DNA from: Verrucomicrobiaceae bacterium
Lineage (GTDB): Bacteria; Verrucomicrobiota; Verrucomicrobiia; Verrucomicrobiales; Verrucomicrobiaceae
Assembly: GCA_027490195.1 (NCBI GenBank)
Contig: JAIXYN010000098.1
Coordinates: forward strand, 61,666-125,665
Reading direction: 5' to 3'
DNA: 64,000 bases
Shown: piece by piece, positions 54,736-63,669 of the stretch
Layout of the letters: each line of letters starts with the position of its first letter
How positions within the stretch are numbered: the stretch's first letter is position 1
The notes under the pieces: generated by a model
Database searches by the model: none
Told to the model about the DNA's origin: nothing
The model's input: only the letters and a program-made list of their open reading frames with translations
Translations under genes and position numbers: made by a program

Positions 54736-55308
54736 TCAGGAGCCGGAGAAAAAGCCGGAGCCGCCGCCGGTGTGGCCAAAGCCGCCACGGCTGGTGAAGG
54801 CGGAGCGCGTCATGCTGGCCTGGCTCTGGGGTACGCCGGTATGGATGGGGGCTCCGGTGGGCTGCTTTGAATAGTCGTTGTTGACCGCAGGAGGGCTCAT
54901 GGTCGTGGAGGGAGCGGTGTTGTTTGCTGAACCCGAACCGGCAAAGCCACCGCGAAAATACGTGGAGGATGAGGGGTAGGCCTTGGTGCTGTGATGGCGC
55001 GACCACCTGCCGCAGCGGTAGTAGCCCCAGCGCTGATCGTAGTGATCGTAGGGATAGGGGAACCATGCGGAGCAGGGCTGATGGTAGTAGCCAAGCTGCG
55101 GGTCGTAGGCGTTGTGCGGTGGACTCTTGCGCGAGACGTCCGTGCCTGCGAAAAAGGGCGGGAGGCTGGCGCGCATGGCGGGGCTCAGGGACTCAGGTGG
55201 CAGCACGGCAGTACTGTGTACTTTCACCGGCTCGGTCCTGCGATTGTAGCCGGTGACACCCAAGCCCACGCCAGCCAGCGTGAGAATGATGACATTGCTG
55301 CGTTTCAT
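54736..55308 (-). CDS. DUF1190/YgiB-like secreted protein
   Basis: A protein of 190 aa with an N-terminal hydrophobic segment (NVIILTLAGVGLGVTGY), then a low-complexity region rich in Tyr, Ser, Gly and Pro. The C-terminus, with SRGGFGHTGGGSGFFSGS, is typical of DUF1190/YgiB proteins, which are usually lipoproteins or envelope proteins. No lipobox cysteine is visible after the first helix. It sits between the DUF350 and YgiC genes. It may be the substrate or envelope partner of the ATP-grasp enzyme; that is inference from conserved neighbourhood. Confidence 0.75.
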   Translation of the reverse strand: MKRSNVIILTLAGVGLGVTGYNRRTEPVKVHSTAVLPPESLSPAMRASLPPFFAGTDVSRKSPPHNAYDPQLGYYHQPCSAWFPYPYDHYDQRWGYYRCGRWSRHHSTKAYPSSSTYFRGGFAGSGSANNTAPSTTMSPPAVNNDYSKQPTGAPIHTGVPQSQASMTRSAFTSRGGFGHTGGGSGFFSGS

Positions 55309-55323
55309 GAGACGGAAGGGGCG

Positions 55324-55566
55324 CTAGTTGCCCATGGCGGCTGCGAGGATCAGCGACACGCCGATGATCACGCTGCCGGCGAGGATGGCTGCCGCGATGT
55401 TCTTGTGCTCGAAGATTTCGGCGTGGAGATTGCCGGGGGTGAACTTGTCGAAGAGCTTGTAGCCAGCGATGGCCATGAGGATGCCGGCGAAGCCGAAGAC
55501 GATGAAGAGCTCCAGGCCGTGGTAGATTGAGTATTCGGCGAGGATGAGGGAAGGGAGAGGAGGCAT
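55324..55566 (-). CDS. DUF350 (YjfL-like) membrane protein
   Basis: A protein of 80 aa with two membrane helices (ELFIVFGFAGILMAIAGYKL and AAILAGSVIIGVSLILAAAM) separated by the conserved KFTPGNLHAEIFEHKNIA stretch. Many DUF350 proteins duplicate this unit; here only one is present. It is first in the operon with DUF1190 and the YgiC-like ATP-grasp. Inner-membrane protein of unknown function. Confidence 0.83.
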   Translation of the reverse strand: MPPLPSLILAEYSIYHGLELFIVFGFAGILMAIAGYKLFDKFTPGNLHAEIFEHKNIAAAILAGSVIIGVSLILAAAMGN

Positions 55567-55930
55567 TGGCTGGGAGAAGGGGTGATGGGTGGTCGGCGGA
55601 GTGAGCGGTGGGTTTGAGCCTATGAAAGAGACGCGGAGGGAGGAAAGATAAATTACAAGGCGGGCGGAATTTTATTTGGGGGATTGGTTGGAGGGAATAC
55701 ATCGAGTTCGCGGCAGGTCGTGCGATGAGCAGGAAGGGATCCGCGCTGCGTGTGCCGAGGGGGGATGGTACGCTGGAGGCTGCGATGGTGAAGAGACGTG
55801 TGGAGGCATGGGTTCACGCGGAGTGCTGCGGACTGGAAGTCCGCGCGCCGGGACGCTTTGGCCTACGCCGTTCAATTCCACGCAGGATTCTCATGCACAT
55901 CATCATGGATGGACGAGTGGTGGAAGCGTG
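55567..55930. other. Intergenic region, little identified
   Basis: No gene is supported. A perfect hairpin GCGGACT-GGA-AGTCCGC lies at 55828-55844. The rest is likely the promoter region of the DUF350 operon and the trailer of the antitoxin gene. Confidence 0.5.
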
Positions 55931-56095
55931 TCAGGCAATCTTGGGCAGGGGGAGGCCGGCGATGAATTCTTCGTGTGACATTTCGCGAACCAGTCCGGAC
56001 TCGATCTCGGCATCGCGACGCATGGCTTCATCCAAGATTTCATCTGTGGAGGAACTGCCTTCGTGCAGTTGCAATGCGGCCTCTTTGGCGGTCAT
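55931..56095 (-). CDS. Small antitoxin-like protein (orphan)
   Basis: A protein of 54 aa: it starts MTAKEAALQLHEGSSSTDEI, continues with an acidic helix and ends VREMSHEEFIAGLPLPKIA. This resembles short addiction-module antitoxins that carry a SHEEF-type C-terminus. No toxin gene follows on the minus strand, so the pair appears broken. It is located 45 bp downstream of truA. Confidence 0.5.
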   Translation of the reverse strand: MTAKEAALQLHEGSSSTDEILDEAMRRDAEIESGLVREMSHEEFIAGLPLPKIA

Positions 56096-56140
56096 GCCGG
56101 GAGATTAACTGACGGCGTTAGCAGTGGCAAGGCGGCAGAT

Positions 56141-56980
56141 TCAAACTGTCTCGTTTGGATACTTTACCTCCACCAAATACAGGCCGCAGGCGGGGGCGGT
56201 TTGGTTGCTTTGGGGGCCGGTGGGGTCGGTGAGGAGTTGGGCGAACCATTCTTTGGGTTCGCGGCCACGGGCGACGTGCATGAGGCTGCCGACGATGAGG
56301 CGGACCATTTTGTAGAGGAAGCCGTCGCCGGAGAATTCGAGTTCGATGAAGTCGCCGGCTTCGCGGAGTTCGGCGTGGTGGATGGTGCGGGTGGTTTTTT
56401 CGAAGCGGAGGCGGCGTTCGGTTTCGGGCATGTCGCCGCGATTGGCGGAGAGGCGGACGAAGTTGTGGGTGCCGATGAGTTTCTCACAGCACCAGCGGAC
56501 GGCGTCGAGATCGAGCGGGCCGTAGATGTGCCAGGCGCGCTCGGCTTCGAAGGGAGAGAGCATGCGCGGGCGCCAGATGCGGTAGCGGTAGGTCTTGCCG
56601 AGGGCGTCGAAGCGGGCGTGGAAGCTGGGCGGGCACTCCGAGACCTGCAGGATGCGGATGGTGAGGGGGAGGCAGGCGTTTACGGCATGGGCCCAGGCTT
56701 CAGTGGTCATGCGCACGGTGTCGGGGACATCGCAGTGGGCGGTCTGTGCGAGAGCGTGCACGCCAGCATCGGTGCGGCCGCTGCCGTGCACGCGGGTGTC
56801 GAGGCGGGTGGCTCTGCGGATGGCGGTGTGGAGTTCGTCCGTGATGGTGCGGCCGCCTTCGAGGCTCTGCCAGCCGCGCCAAGGGGTGCCGCAGTAGGCG
56901 ATGGTGAAGCGGAGGCGTTTGAATCCCGGCTCGGGGCCGCGATTTTTGCCGGCCTTACTTTCGACGTCGCTTTGGCTCAT
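56141..56980 (-). CDS. truA: tRNA pseudouridine(38-40) synthase
   Basis: A protein of 279 aa. It converts U38-U40 in the anticodon arm to pseudouridine. The catalytic aspartate is Asp71 in GSGRTDAGVHAL. Further matches are the YCGTPWRGWQ start, FHARFDALGKTYRY and DGFLYKMVRLIVGSLMHVARG. The start overlaps the end of ruvX by 26 bases. Confidence 0.95.
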   Translation of the reverse strand: MSQSDVESKAGKNRGPEPGFKRLRFTIAYCGTPWRGWQSLEGGRTITDELHTAIRRATRLDTRVHGSGRTDAGVHALAQTAHCDVPDTVRMTTEAWAHAVNACLPLTIRILQVSECPPSFHARFDALGKTYRYRIWRPRMLSPFEAERAWHIYGPLDLDAVRWCCEKLIGTHNFVRLSANRGDMPETERRLRFEKTTRTIHHAELREAGDFIELEFSGDGFLYKMVRLIVGSLMHVARGREPKEWFAQLLTDPTGPQSNQTAPACGLYLVEVKYPNETV

Positions 56981-57446
56981 CGGTCCACTGGAGTTCGTAG
57001 GAGGCGTCGGGGAGCAGAAAGCCTTCGGGGCCGCGCTGCTGGTTTAAGTATTCCTGGAGGATGACGACGGCGGCGAGTTGATCGACGATCTCGTTGCGTT
57101 CCTTTTTGCCGGTGATGCCGGCGCGGGACATGGAGGCCTCGGCTTCGACGGAGGAGAGGCGCTCATCGACGAACTCGATGGGCACGGAGTGCTGCAATTC
57201 TTTGCCGAGGCTGGTGGCGAATTTTTCGACGCGCTCGGCGGCGCTGCCTTTCTCTCCGCTCATGCGGTAAGGCATGCCGATGACGATTTTGCCGATGCGC
57301 TTTTCTTGCACGATGCGTGCGAGGGTGCGCTCGGGCTCGTGGGTGGCATCGATCGTTTTGAAGGGACTGGCAACGATCTCGGTCTCGTCGCTGAGGGCGA
57401 GACCGATGCGCACGGTGCCGTGATCAATGGCGAGGATGCGAGGCAT
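56955..57446 (-). CDS. ruvX: Holliday junction resolvase-like / pre-16S rRNA nuclease YqgF
   Basis: A protein of 163 aa with an RNase H-like fold: ILAIDHGTVRIGLALSD (Asp7), FVDERLSSVEAEASM and the terminal-acidic stretch DQLAAVVILQEYL. YqgF processes the 5' end of 16S rRNA in E. coli; resolvase activity is proposed in others. It is coupled to truA. Confidence 0.92.
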   Translation of the reverse strand: MPRILAIDHGTVRIGLALSDETEIVASPFKTIDATHEPERTLARIVQEKRIGKIVIGMPYRMSGEKGSAAERVEKFATSLGKELQHSVPIEFVDERLSSVEAEASMSRAGITGKKERNEIVDQLAAVVILQEYLNQQRGPEGFLLPDASYELQWTDEPKRRRK

Positions 57447-57476
57447 GGGACTGGATGCTGGATCCTAGATGCGGGA

Positions 57477-58559
57477 TCAGCGGAGCTCCTGCGGGAGGCC
57501 GTCGACGATTTTCTTGATGTTCTCGGCTTTGCTGCGGGTGGCAACGAGGAGACCGTCTTTGGAGGCGACGACGATGAGATCCTGCACACCGATGAGGGCG
57601 ACGTGCTGGCCGGTCTGGGTGAAGATGATGTTGTTCAGAGAGTCCTGCTGGGAGAGGGCGCAGTTGTGCTGGTTGCCATCGCTGTCGGTATCGAGGTAGC
57701 GGCCGACGCTGGTCCAGTTGCCGACGTCATCCCAGTCGAAGGTGGACTCGATGTTGAGCACGCGGGAGGCGCGCTCCATGAGGGCGTAGTCGATGGAGAG
57801 CTTGGGCAGTTTGCCGAACTGTTTATCTACGGTGGCGCTGAAGTCTTTGGAGCCGCGGAGTTCGGAGATGAAATCTGCCAGCACAGGGCAGTGGCGGCTG
57901 AGTTCGCTGAAAATGGCGGGGATGGTCCAGATGAACATGCCGGCATTCCAGAGGAAGGTGCCCTGGCTGATGAAGTGCTCGGCGAGATCAGGATTGGGCT
58001 TTTCACGGAAGCGGGCGACTTCCCAGACGGGGAGGTCATCGAGCCCGCCGATGCTGGCGCGGCGGCCGCGCTCCACGTAGCCGTAGCTGGGGCAGGGCCA
58101 GGTGGGGGTGATGCCCACGGTGACGAGACTGCCGCTGTTTTCGGCAGCGAGGGCGGCATTGGAAAGCACGCGCTGAAACTGGGCGTGATCTTTGATCAGG
58201 TGATCTGCAGGGAGCACGATCATGGTGGCGGTGGGGTCGCGGGAGACGACCCAGCCGACGGCGAGGGCGATGGCGGGAGCGGTATCGCGCTTCTCGGGTT
58301 CGGCGACTATGTTCTCTGCTGGCAGATCCTTGACCAGAGCACGCACGGAGGGTTCCTGCTGCTTATTGGTGAGGATGAGGATGTTTTCCTTGGGCACGAA
58401 GCCATCGAGGCGCTCAATGGTGAGTTCGAGGAGTGTTTTTTCACCGAAGAGCTTCAGCAGCTGCTTGGGTTGAGCATCGCGGCTGATGGGCCAGAAGCGC
58501 TGTCCGCTGCCTCCGGCAAGGATAAGGGCATAACGATTTTTGGTTGCGGCTTGGGACAT
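57477..58559 (-). CDS. manC: Mannose-1-phosphate guanylyltransferase
   Basis: A protein of 360 aa in the nucleotidyltransferase family that makes GDP-mannose for glycan synthesis. Evidence: YALILAGGSGQRFWPISR, PKQLLKLFGEKTLLE, VLPADHLIKD, FREKPNPDLAEHFIS and WNAGMFIWT. It is the short form without a C-terminal mannose-6-phosphate isomerase cupin. ATG 58559 lies ten residues before the nucleotide-binding loop; an upstream alternative adds 9 residues. Confidence 0.88.
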   Translation of the reverse strand: MSQAATKNRYALILAGGSGQRFWPISRDAQPKQLLKLFGEKTLLELTIERLDGFVPKENILILTNKQQEPSVRALVKDLPAENIVAEPEKRDTAPAIALAVGWVVSRDPTATMIVLPADHLIKDHAQFQRVLSNAALAAENSGSLVTVGITPTWPCPSYGYVERGRRASIGGLDDLPVWEVARFREKPNPDLAEHFISQGTFLWNAGMFIWTIPAIFSELSRHCPVLADFISELRGSKDFSATVDKQFGKLPKLSIDYALMERASRVLNIESTFDWDDVGNWTSVGRYLDTDSDGNQHNCALSQQDSLNNIIFTQTGQHVALIGVQDLIVVASKDGLLVATRSKAENIKKIVDGLPQELR

Positions 58560-58654
58560 GAGCAGTGTTTTAGTGGACAGCGTCACTTAAGCCGGAAAGC
58601 AGGACACGGGCAAATTCCACTTTGGTGATTCTCGCGGAGAGGTTATAATTCCTC

Positions 58655-58981
58655 ATGAAAGAAAACCTCTCTGCTCCCGGCTACGAAACTTACGCCTCAC
58701 TGATTGCTCCTGCCGCCGCCGGGTGTGCGCTGGGCATCCTCTTTGGCCGGGGAATGCGGCGTGGATCTTCGAATGTGATCGCGCTGACTCTGCTGGCGGC
58801 CAGCGCTGCGATCGCGGCCCCGGTGATCACGGAACTGGTGCAGCGCACGGCGAACCGTCCGGGCAGCGAACGCGGCAGCCGCCGCAGGCTGGAAGGCATT
58901 CGCAATCATGGGATGCCGGACGGTGATGTGGGCGAATTTTTTGCGGATACACCGGAGCCGTTTGTGGCGAAGGGGCGGTGA
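58655..58981 (+). CDS. Small membrane protein, unknown function
   Basis: A protein of 108 aa with hydrophobic stretches at ~13-30 (ASLIAPAAAGCALGILFG) and ~42-60 (VIALTLLAASAAIAAPVIT), the first containing a GxxxG-like pattern, and a basic then acidic hydrophilic C-terminus. It is preceded by GGAGAGG at a workable distance. Divergent from the mannose-1-phosphate guanylyltransferase gene. No family recognised. Confidence 0.6.
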   Translation: MKENLSAPGYETYASLIAPAAAGCALGILFGRGMRRGSSNVIALTLLAASAAIAAPVITELVQRTANRPGSERGSRRRLEGIRNHGMPDGDVGEFFADTPEPFVAKGR

Positions 58982-59526
<545 letters not shown>

Positions 59527-59587
59527 GGATCATTTTCGAGACTGGGAGACTACCGCGTCTGGGGCTGAATGCAAGGCGGGGCTTACA

Positions 59588-59863
59588 ATGGGGCTGGAGA
59601 ATTGCAGTTGTAATCACCGGTGGCTGGTGATCTGTGCCGTTGTTATGCAAATTCTCTCTGTACTTATCGGTCTGGTGTGCGCGGTCCTGCTGGTTCCTGG
59701 GCTCATCCCACTGCTCGGCTGGTTGCAATGGGCGGTGCTGGCTGGCTGCGTGCTGGGCATTATCTTTGGCTCGTTTTGCCAACGCAAGATCGGCCTGACG
59801 ATCAACATCGCCGTCGCTGTGGTGGCGGCGCTGAGGTTGTTCCTTGGCGGCGGTTTTGTTTAG
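59588..59863 (+). CDS. Small hydrophobic membrane protein, unknown function
   Basis: A protein of 91 aa with three predicted membrane helices (LSVLIGLVCAVLLVPGLIPLL, WAVLAGCVLGIIFGSF, INIAVAVVAALRLFLGG). An internal ATG at 59645 would give a 72-aa form lacking the Cys-containing N-terminus, and neither start has a clear ribosome-binding site. No family recognised. Confidence 0.5.
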   Translation: MGLENCSCNHRWLVICAVVMQILSVLIGLVCAVLLVPGLIPLLGWLQWAVLAGCVLGIIFGSFCQRKIGLTINIAVAVVAALRLFLGGGFV

Positions 59864-60544
59864 GGTTTCGGCAGACAGCGGAAAATCCATCGGAGTGATC
59901 GTGTCCTTTCAGGGGTGCTCGGATGCCGTGGGCGATGATGCGCGGCGGAGTTCTTTGAAGACGCTGCTGGCAGGCGTTGCGTGTGGCGAAGTCGTGGGTT
60001 TGCTTTCCGGTCTTATTGCCGGAAACCCAGGGCTTGCTACGCTGCGCCTTGGGCTGAGTCCTGCGGGCCGTTGGCCTACGGCTGGCAGGTAGCGCAGCGT
60101 TTTTTGGAGTGCGGCTGCGCAACCCTGAAAGGGTGGATCTGCCGCTTTCGAGCATCTCGGGTTGGGCGTGTGTATTGGCAATGGCGGACGCCGTGGGCGA
60201 TGACGTGTAGCGGAGCTCTTTGAAGGCGCTGCTGGTGGTCTTGGGGTGTGGCGAGGTGCTGGGTTTGCTCTCCGGTCATGGTGGCGAAAACCCAGGGTTG
60301 CCTCGCTGAGGCTCGGCTAACCCTGGGCTATATTACGCAGCCCCTTCAGGGCTGGTGTGGCGTGGAGTGGAATGGGGAAGATCGCAGCTTAGCCTGCATT
60401 TCTCACACGCTGTTTACCTATTCCCACTGAGTGTGAGAAATGCAGGTACGCGAAGAAGGAAGCCCACGACGTTCGAGCAGTGGTTAGCCTGCTAACTGGA
60501 AATGAGTTTTGGAAACTGGTATGGAAGGTGGAGGATATCCGCTT
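59864..60544. other. Intergenic region with two family A repeats and a palindrome
   Basis: No gene is supported. Family A copies lie at about 59955-60130 and 60200-60365 in tandem, each with CCCAGGG, a middle TCGGCT or GCGCCTTGGGCT part and a GGAAACCC-type segment. A 16-bp inverted repeat follows at 60393-60446. Confidence 0.6.
60393..60446. repeat. Perfect 16-bp inverted repeat with 22-bp spacer
   Basis: CCTGCATTTCTCACAC (60393-60408) and GTGTGAGAAATGCAGG (60431-60446) are exact complements. The ends look like terminal inverted repeats of an insertion sequence, but only 22 bases lie between, and I see no clear flanking target duplication. Confidence 0.65.
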
Positions 60545-61159
60545 TCATCGAGTGCCCGTCTTTGCAGGTAGTTTCACCTTTCCGTGCTTCACGCTGAGGT
60601 GGGGGCTGTGGCGGGAGAGGAAGCGCCAGGGGTAGTCGATGGCTTGGCTGATGCCGACACGGATGTCGGTGGCGATTTCGTGGGTGGATGACGAGGGCTG
60701 GATGAGGCCGCAGCGGGCAGGGCGGTGGCGGCCGGTCATGGGGAGGCCGTGATGGGTGCCGTCGATGGCTAGGGCTTGGGCGAGTTTGCCGGGGCCGGAG
60801 CAGAGTTCGTGGAGTTTTTCGCGGTGGCGGCGCTGCTGCATTTGCGGGATGCCGCGGGTGGGCTCGAGGGCGCGGATGAGGATGAGGCCGTCCTGGGAGC
60901 CGCCTTTGACGAGGAGGTTGAAGAGCCAGTACATGCCGTAGTTGAAATAGACGTAGGCGGTGCCAGGCGGGTGCTTTTTGACGAACTCGCGGGCGCTGGG
61001 GCGGGTGGCGGTGTGGCAGGCGGGATCTCCCTTCACGGTGTAGGCTTCAGTTTCGACGATGATGCCGGCGCAGCCTTTCCAGACGAGTTCCACGCCGATG
61101 AGATCGCGGGCGACGGTGAGGACGTCGCGCTGGAAGAAATCACGGGTCAGATAGCTCAT
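60545..61159 (-). CDS. DNA-3-methyladenine glycosylase (AAG/MPG family)
   Basis: A protein of 204 aa. It removes alkylated purines in base excision repair. Matching segments: FFQRDVLTVARDLIGVELVW, the catalytic stretch ETEAYTVKGDPACH, PPGTAYVYFNYGMYWLFN, ILIRALEP and GPGKLAQAL. ATG 61159 gives the family N-terminus; the alternative start adds 5 residues. Confidence 0.92.
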   Translation of the reverse strand: MSYLTRDFFQRDVLTVARDLIGVELVWKGCAGIIVETEAYTVKGDPACHTATRPSAREFVKKHPPGTAYVYFNYGMYWLFNLLVKGGSQDGLILIRALEPTRGIPQMQQRRHREKLHELCSGPGKLAQALAIDGTHHGLPMTGRHRPARCGLIQPSSSTHEIATDIRVGISQAIDYPWRFLSRHSPHLSVKHGKVKLPAKTGTR

Positions 61160-61273
61160 GACTGAGGGGAACACTGAATTATTACACCGCGAGAGATTGG
61201 AAAACCGCAGAGACCTGAGTCTGGAGGTGTTCTTTGCGGCCTTCTCAAATCGCGAGATACTATTCAGCGTTGA

Positions 61274-62032
61274 TTAGAGGCCAGTGGGGTGGTCGACGAA
61301 TTCCCAGGGGATGCCGAATTTTTGTTCGATGTAGGCTGAGAGGGCCTTCACGCCGAAGGTCTCGGTGGCGTAGTGGCCGCCGTAGATGAGATTGACGCCG
61401 ATTTCTTCGGCGAGGGTGTAGCTCCAGTGGGGGCCTTCGCCGGTGATGAAGGTGTCGATGCTGGCCTTGGCTGCGGTGGCGACTTCGGAGCCAGAGCCGC
61501 CCGATGAGATGCCAATTTTACGGGTCGTTTTTGGGCCTCCGGGACAGACGTGGACCGGGCTGCCGCCGAGCACTGATTGAAATTTGGTCACGAGGTCATC
61601 CAAGGGCATTTCGTGGTTCATGGTCACGCCGACAGCATTGCCTTTGTATTCCAGAAAGCCGCCGGTGGGAGTCAAGCCGAGCGCCTTGGCGATTTGGGCG
61701 TTGTTGCCGAGCGCGGGATGCACATCCAGCGGCAGATGGGCGCTGTAAATGGCGAGCCCGGCATCCAGGGCGAGTTTGATTTTTTGGAAGACGGGGCCGG
61801 TCCAGGTCTGGAGGCCGGTCCAGAACATTCCGTGGTGGACGATGAGGAGGTCCGCGCCTGCGGCGACGGCTTTTTTGATCACGGGCAGGGTGGCGTCCAC
61901 GGCGGCGACGATTTTGGTGACTTCTCCTTTGCGGTTTTCGAGCTGGAGGCCGTTGAGGGCGTTGGAGTAGTCCGCGATCTCGGCGATACGCAGTTCGGTG
62001 TCGAGGTGGGAGACGAGGTCGGCGAGATTCAT
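61274..62032 (-). CDS. Nif3-like dinuclear metal centre protein
   Basis: A protein of 252 aa of the NIF3/YbgI family, which form hexameric rings with two metals per subunit. Metal-binding residues fall in VHHGMFW, the DVHP and GGHYATE segments. It lacks the ~100-residue PII-like insert of YqfO. It has been proposed to be a GTP cyclohydrolase-like or general metal-dependent hydrolase; the function is not settled. It is divergent from the next gene, with 30 bases between starts. Confidence 0.88.
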   Translation of the reverse strand: MNLADLVSHLDTELRIAEIADYSNALNGLQLENRKGEVTKIVAAVDATLPVIKKAVAAGADLLIVHHGMFWTGLQTWTGPVFQKIKLALDAGLAIYSAHLPLDVHPALGNNAQIAKALGLTPTGGFLEYKGNAVGVTMNHEMPLDDLVTKFQSVLGGSPVHVCPGGPKTTRKIGISSGGSGSEVATAAKASIDTFITGEGPHWSYTLAEEIGVNLIYGGHYATETFGVKALSAYIEQKFGIPWEFVDHPTGL

Positions 62033-62062
62033 GCTGGACAGTGGGTGAGTCGGTTCGATAGC

Positions 62063-62830
62063 ATGAGCATCATGTGCTGCTTCACGGGAAAAGTCGAGGA
62101 GGTCAAAAACACACGCATCTTTGGCCGGCTGGGTGAGCGTGGGAACCAGGTGCTGATCTATCAGATGTCAGTGAATGTGCCGCGAGACCTGGCGATGGTG
62201 CTGCCGATTCCGATCAAGAAAGGAACGGGGGAGGATGCGGTGAAGTTTTTTGACTTCTCGAAGTATGACCGGGTGTTTGAGGACATGTGGGAGATGTTTC
62301 CTCTGCGCAGTTACGGGGCGGATCCCTTTGGGGCTGCGCCGGCGGCTGCGAAGAGCCGTTCTCTCGAAGTCGTTTCCGTGGGTGCCTATGACGCGAGCTT
62401 TGTGCCGACTGCTGCGGATTTTAGCCGACTGGATGAGCGGTTTCGCATGCCTGAGGGAGTTTGGGCGAAGCTGCCGGGCTATGAGGACTTTGGGTTTGCG
62501 GTGTTCAAGCTGAAACCGGGTAATGCGCGGGTGCACCCGATGGCGTTTGCGTTTCCGACGGCGCTGGCGGGCACGGTCTTTTTCCCGACGCTGCACATTC
62601 ACGATGGGAAGATCCATGCGAAGGAGACGTTTGACCACACGCTGTATCTGCAAGGGGCAGGGCTGAACGTGATGGAGGGTGGCTGGGAGGAATCACCGGG
62701 ACTGGCGGTGACGAAGGTGAAATGTGGCTACACGCATGGGATGGTGAGGCCGGAGATGCATGTGTATCGAAACCAAATTCGTGGAATGAGTGACAACGGT
62801 GATATTCTGGTGAAGCCAAAGAAGGTCTGA
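62063..62830 (+). CDS. Conserved protein of unknown function
   Basis: A protein of 255 aa starting MSIMCCFTGKVEEVKNTRIF, with DLAMVLPIPI and EDAVKFFDFSKYDRVFEDMWEMFP. The two adjacent cysteines at 5-6 could in principle bind metal or be modified. The body is soluble with no signal. The C-terminal region repeats Gly/His motifs (FFPTLHIHDG, YTHGMVRPEMHVYRNQ). I do not recognise a functional family. ATG 62063 is adjacent to the nif3 start, and only 2 bases separate the stop from gluQ. Confidence 0.6.
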   Translation: MSIMCCFTGKVEEVKNTRIFGRLGERGNQVLIYQMSVNVPRDLAMVLPIPIKKGTGEDAVKFFDFSKYDRVFEDMWEMFPLRSYGADPFGAAPAAAKSRSLEVVSVGAYDASFVPTAADFSRLDERFRMPEGVWAKLPGYEDFGFAVFKLKPGNARVHPMAFAFPTALAGTVFFPTLHIHDGKIHAKETFDHTLYLQGAGLNVMEGGWEESPGLAVTKVKCGYTHGMVRPEMHVYRNQIRGMSDNGDILVKPKKV

Positions 62831-62832
62831 GC

Positions 62833-63669
62833 ATGCCTGAAGTCACACGATTCGCCCCCAGTCCCACCGGATGGCTGCATCTGGGGCATGCGTATGCGGC
62901 GTTGTTTGCGCAGGAGAAAGCTGCGGCGGGGCGATTTTTGATCCGGCTGGAGGACATCGACGGCACCCGGGCGCGGCCGGAGTATGAGGGGGCGATCTTT
63001 GAGGATCTGGCGTGGCTGGGGCTGGAGTGGGAGCTGCCGGTGCGGCGGCAGTCGGATCATTTTGAAGATTACCGTGCGGCTTTGGCGAAGCTGGAAGCGC
63101 TGGGGGTGCTGTATCCGTGCTTTTGCACGAGGCGGGAGATTCAGGAGGAGATCGCGCGGGCAGGGAATGCGCCGCAGGGGCCGGATGGGCCGCTGTATCC
63201 GGGAACGTGTCGGAATCGGGATGTGGGTGAGCGGGCACAACGCATGGCGGCGGGGGAGCAGTATGCGCTGCGGCTGGATGTGGCGAAGGCGGCGCGGTTT
63301 GTGGAAGGGGAGCTGGAATGGACGGATCGGGGGCGTGGGGTTTTCAAGGCGCAGCCGGATGTGTTTGGCGATGTGGTGCTGGCGCGGAAGGACACGCCGG
63401 CGAGTTATCACCTGGCGGTGGTGGTGGATGATGCGCTGCAGGGGATCACGCTGGTGACGCGGGGGGAGGATCTGCTGGAGGCGACGCATCTGCACCGGCT
63501 GCTGCAGGCATTGCTGGGGCTGCCGGTGCCGGAGTGGCAGCACCATCGGTTGATCACGGATGAAAAGGGCAAGCGGCTGGCGAAGCGGGATGATGCGCGG
63601 TCATTGCGCAGTCTGCGTGCGGCTGGGTGGACGGCGGAGAGGGTGAGGCTGGGACTGAATGACGAATGA
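62833..63669 (+). CDS. gluQ: Glutamyl-Q tRNA(Asp) synthetase
   Basis: A protein of 278 aa, a shortened GluRS paralogue that attaches glutamate to queuosine at position 34 of tRNA(Asp). Evidence: FAPSPTGWLHLGHA (HIGH-type), zinc ligands Cys96, Cys98 and Cys126 with a nearby tyrosine (YPCFCTR, YPGTC), LEDIDGTRARPEYEGAI, and KGKRLAKRDDARSL (KMSKS-type). It lacks the anticodon-binding domain, as expected. Confidence 0.93.
   Translation: MPEVTRFAPSPTGWLHLGHAYAALFAQEKAAAGRFLIRLEDIDGTRARPEYEGAIFEDLAWLGLEWELPVRRQSDHFEDYRAALAKLEALGVLYPCFCTRREIQEEIARAGNAPQGPDGPLYPGTCRNRDVGERAQRMAAGEQYALRLDVAKAARFVEGELEWTDRGRGVFKAQPDVFGDVVLARKDTPASYHLAVVVDDALQGITLVTRGEDLLEATHLHRLLQALLGLPVPEWQHHRLITDEKGKRLAKRDDARSLRSLRAAGWTAERVRLGLNDE

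Noticed and set aside
57078..58628. 516-residue + strand frame opposite ruvX and the guanylyltransferase
   Set aside because: Same antisense artefact; the minus strand carries two well-conserved enzymes.
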